A stretch of 64,000 nucleotides of DNA, taken from Erwinia tracheiphila. GTDB taxonomy: Bacteria > Pseudomonadota > Gammaproteobacteria > Enterobacterales > Enterobacteriaceae. The number at the start of each line of letters is the position of its first letter. Position 1 is the first letter of the stretch. Location of the stretch: contig NZ_CP089932.1 in the NCBI RefSeq assembly GCF_021365465.1, positions 3,844,001 to 3,908,000 on the forward strand. Direction: 5' to 3'. Below are positions 61,919 to 64,000 of this stretch, one piece after another. Below the pieces are notes generated by a model. That model did not search any database, was not told the origin of the DNA, and saw only the letters and a program-made list of their open reading frames with translations. The position numbers were made by a program, and so were the translations under genes.

Positions 61919-63262
61919 TCAGGCTGAATGACTACGAATGGCCCAGAACTCCATCGCCAGTCCGGGAAAATCGCCGGCGAGATGAAGTGCGAAGGTGCTA
62001 GATTTTTCCATTTCCTGTCACAGTTCACTGTCCTTCTCTAATTCAAAGTAGCTGTAACCGGCATGCCAGGGAATTTGCGGCGGAGCAACCGGCATGGCGC
62101 GAAGGACCATGCCCGGCAATTGCAGCTGAACCAGGTCGCGGATTTTGGTCACTGGTGCCACTTTCATCTGCGCCGGGAAGTGGGTTTGCAACGCCTCGCC
62201 AGGTACGTTGGCGCGTACCGCCAGCACAAAACCAAACTCGCGCACCATTGACGATTCCGGCACGGTAGCCACATTGAGGCCGTGGGAGCGTTCGGTCAGC
62301 GGCAGCTGAATTGCATTCTCTTCCAGCACCTGCGACAGCCCCTGACGCAGCATCAGCATCAGTTTGCCAAAGCACCACGCCAGCTCGTCATGGTCGTATA
62401 CCGGCAGGTTGGCATCCGGAAAACGCTGTGGCGTGTGGGTGGTCAGTTCGCTGGCAAACACCAGCCAGGTTGAAAACAATTGTTCAGGGTGCAGCAGCGG
62501 CACGTTTTTAAGGTGGCTGACATGCCCAACATGGTGGTTAATCAGCGCCAGAAGCATAAAGTCAGTCATGTCGGCGGTATTGAAGCGGCCGGGCTGTTGC
62601 AAGCGCTGACCAATTTGCTGGCTGCGCTGTTCCAGCAGGCCCAGCATGTCGTTCAGGTAGTCGTACAGCCGGGGATGGGCAATGGCGTTAAGCATCGGTG
62701 GGATATAGCTGGTATCAAGGCGAACCTGATTATCGCTGCGCTTTTCCATCACCTTCACTACCGCCATCGCGGTCCACTCGGCGGAAAGCTCGCTTTCCAG
62801 CATCAGACGCAGGCGCAGCTTGCCGAACTGAAGTGCGGCGCTGCCGACGGAAAGTGCGTTGAAATCGTCCACTTCCTGTTCATAAGTGACATAGCGCGCC
62901 AGTGAGTCAGCGGCTTCGCTAAAAATCACCTCTTCTCGTCCATTACGGCGGGCGGGCAGCGCCAGTAGTACTTTTTCGTTAACCTGATTATCCGGGATGG
63001 TCAGCGACGACGGGCCGTTGCGGGCGTCGCGAAATGAGAAAAAGGTGCCATCGGGCAGCAGACCACTGCCCGAGCTGAGGGCAATTTTTCCCTGGCGAAG
63101 CATCGTTTCGTCAATTTCGTAATCGAGGAAACCCCAAAGCCACGGGCGCAGGGCCATTCCCCAATTGCGCAACTGGCTCTGCTGGTAACTTTCTGACTGC
63201 TGGAAATGGTGTGGGCGCAGAAACATGCCCTCGGTCCAGACCACTTTGTCTACTTGATTCAT
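61919..63262 (-). pseudogene. tssK: T6SS baseplate protein TssK with premature TGA
   Basis: From ATG 63262 (MNQVDKVVWTEGMFLRPHHFQQSESYQQ) the protein is a normal TssK up to FELEKDSEL, where TGA (62018-62020) stops it at 414 residues. In the same frame 32 more residues follow (QEMEKSSTFALHLAGDFPGLAMEFWAIRSHSA), ending TGA 61919-61921. Full-length TssK proteins are ~447 residues with this exact ending, and the stop stands at a Trp position (TGG to TGA). The lost segment belongs to the C-terminal domain that contacts the TssL/TssM membrane complex. Confidence 0.9.
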
Positions 63263-63795
63263 AAATGGCTTCCGTTTTCAGGCTGGAATCGTTCGCTGAC
63301 GGCACGCAACCCGCTGATATCAGCAATAATGTCGGCTTTCAGTTCTTCTGATGAGTTTTGCCAGATTTGATAAAAATGGCCTTCTTCAGGGACGGGCAGC
63401 GGCAGGGAAAGCCGCCACTTTTTGCTGTCAAGGGACTGGTATTCGGCCAGAATCCCGATGTAGCGCACGTCGGGCGTGGTTTGACCTTTCAGGGTTTTAT
63501 TCAGTTGCCCCGGCATCAGGAAGAACTGATCGCTGTTCAGTAGGTTGCCACCTAACAATCCGGCTGCATTGTTCTGCAGTGAATAGAAATCAGCAGACAT
63601 GAAATCGGCATCCGATTTGAGCAGTAACACTCGCACTTTGAGCGGCGCGGCATCGTTAACCTGCGGATGAGCCCGAAAAACCAGGCTGTAGTGCGTAGGG
63701 ACGCTGTGAGAGGAAGAACTGCAACCTGACAGCAGAGCAAATACCATCAGGAAAAGCGCCTGAATAGTCAGGCGCACGAAGCGATGTCTGTTCAT
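63259..63795 (-). CDS. tssJ: T6SS outer-membrane lipoprotein TssJ
   Basis: A 178-residue lipoprotein with signal sequence and lipobox (LMVFALLSG-Cys at residue ~25). The body shows the TssJ transthyretin-like pattern (HYSLVFRAHPQVNDA, LKVRVLLLKSDADFMSADFYSL, FFLMPGQLNKTLKGQTTPDVRYIGILAEYQ). Its stop overlaps the tssK start (ATGA). Anchors the TssM-TssL complex at the outer membrane. Confidence 0.95.
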   Translation of the reverse strand: MNRHRFVRLTIQALFLMVFALLSGCSSSSHSVPTHYSLVFRAHPQVNDAAPLKVRVLLLKSDADFMSADFYSLQNNAAGLLGGNLLNSDQFFLMPGQLNKTLKGQTTPDVRYIGILAEYQSLDSKKWRLSLPLPVPEEGHFYQIWQNSSEELKADIIADISGLRAVSERFQPENGSHL

Positions 63796-63819
63796 ATTGA
63801 TGCAGCCATTAGCGCGTTA

Positions 63820-64000
63820 TCAGTTAATGATCCAGGTTCCGTTATTGCTGTTCTGACAGGCTTTGTTATCACCATCAACGGCAACACAGGTTTTTTTCGC
63901 GCTGCTGCGAACACGTTTACGGTGTGAGTCTGCTTTTATAGTTTTGTCGTAAAGATCGCTTTTCACCACCGCACGCATTGGCACATAGCCTAACAGCTGT
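63820..64000 (-). CDS. Partial gene upstream of tssJ, unknown
   Basis: The reverse frame runs in from the window edge (QLLGYVPMRAVVKSDLYDKTIKADSHRKRVRSSAKKTCVAVDGDNKACQNSNNGTWIIN) to TGA 63820-63822, 24 nt before the tssJ start. Two Cys and a SH3-like beta pattern suggest an exported protein, but only about 59 residues are visible. It appears to be the preceding gene of the T6SS operon. Confidence 0.55.
   Translation of the reverse strand, partial: QLLGYVPMRAVVKSDLYDKTIKADSHRKRVRSSAKKTCVAVDGDNKACQNSNNGTWIIN

Overview
The window looks like the chromosome of a Gram-negative enterobacterium of the Erwinia/Pantoea type. That inference rests on the Pantoea/Erwinia-like type VI secretion (T6SS) locus, the enteric prophage genes and the enterobacterial insertion sequences. 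Nine IS families lie in the first 17.2 kb plus the T6SS, several nested, and many genes carry single fresh lesions (nonsense codons, 1-nt frameshifts, small deletions). This fits a lineage in recent, active genome decay; Erwinia tracheiphila is a plausible guess that I cannot verify from sequence alone.

1-17.2 kb: a prophage remnant shredded by IS elements. Surviving phage pieces are a tail-sheath-like gene (DUF3383), three broken Rha-family regulators, a DUF4222 pseudogene, an Ash/Icd-like fragment with a C4-type antisense RNA, an HTH gene split by IS3 and IS200/IS605, an AlpA-like regulator, and a TumE-TumA-BrnA-like toxin-antitoxin operon. Elements seen: IS4 invaded by IS91, two IS481 copies, ISL3, IS110, IS3, IS200/IS605 and IS256. 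The most striking item is an ISL3-family element (4809-6877, perfect 8-bp target duplication) that carries, between its inverted repeats and ahead of its transposase, an intact gene for an NleD-family zinc-metalloprotease type III effector. It sits inside an IS481 copy.

17.2-30.3 kb: two related mobile modules in direct orientation. Each has a tyrosine recombinase, a CHC2-TOPRIM-helicase primase, a divergent HTH regulator, a SymE-like toxin, and Rhs C-terminal toxin/immunity cassettes. About 2.6 kb (20398-22991 and 27702-30295) is almost identical at a constant offset of 7304 bp, whereas the primases are a mosaic of identical and diverged tracts. The left module is damaged (recombinase cut by IS256, primase with an internal deletion, rhs reduced to its 3' end); the right one is intact and runs into a full-length rhs gene.

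29.8-64 kb: a minus-strand T6SS locus. In transcription order: an unknown partial gene, tssJ, tssK, tssL, tssM, tagF, tssA, tssB, tssC, a 53-aa Cys-rich gene, hcp, a lysozyme-like effector cut by IS1, an unknown gene, tagH fused to a PP2C phosphatase tail, a periplasmic protein, tagJ, tssE, tssF, tssG, a DUF4225 effector candidate with a membrane partner, clpV, ppkA, vgrG, an Eag-type chaperone gene, rhs, and its immunity gene. tssK (in-frame TGA), tssL (TAG as codon 2), vgrG (1-nt frameshift), the chaperone gene (expanded 7-bp repeat) and the phosphatase are all lesioned, so the apparatus as written is probably non-functional or switched off.
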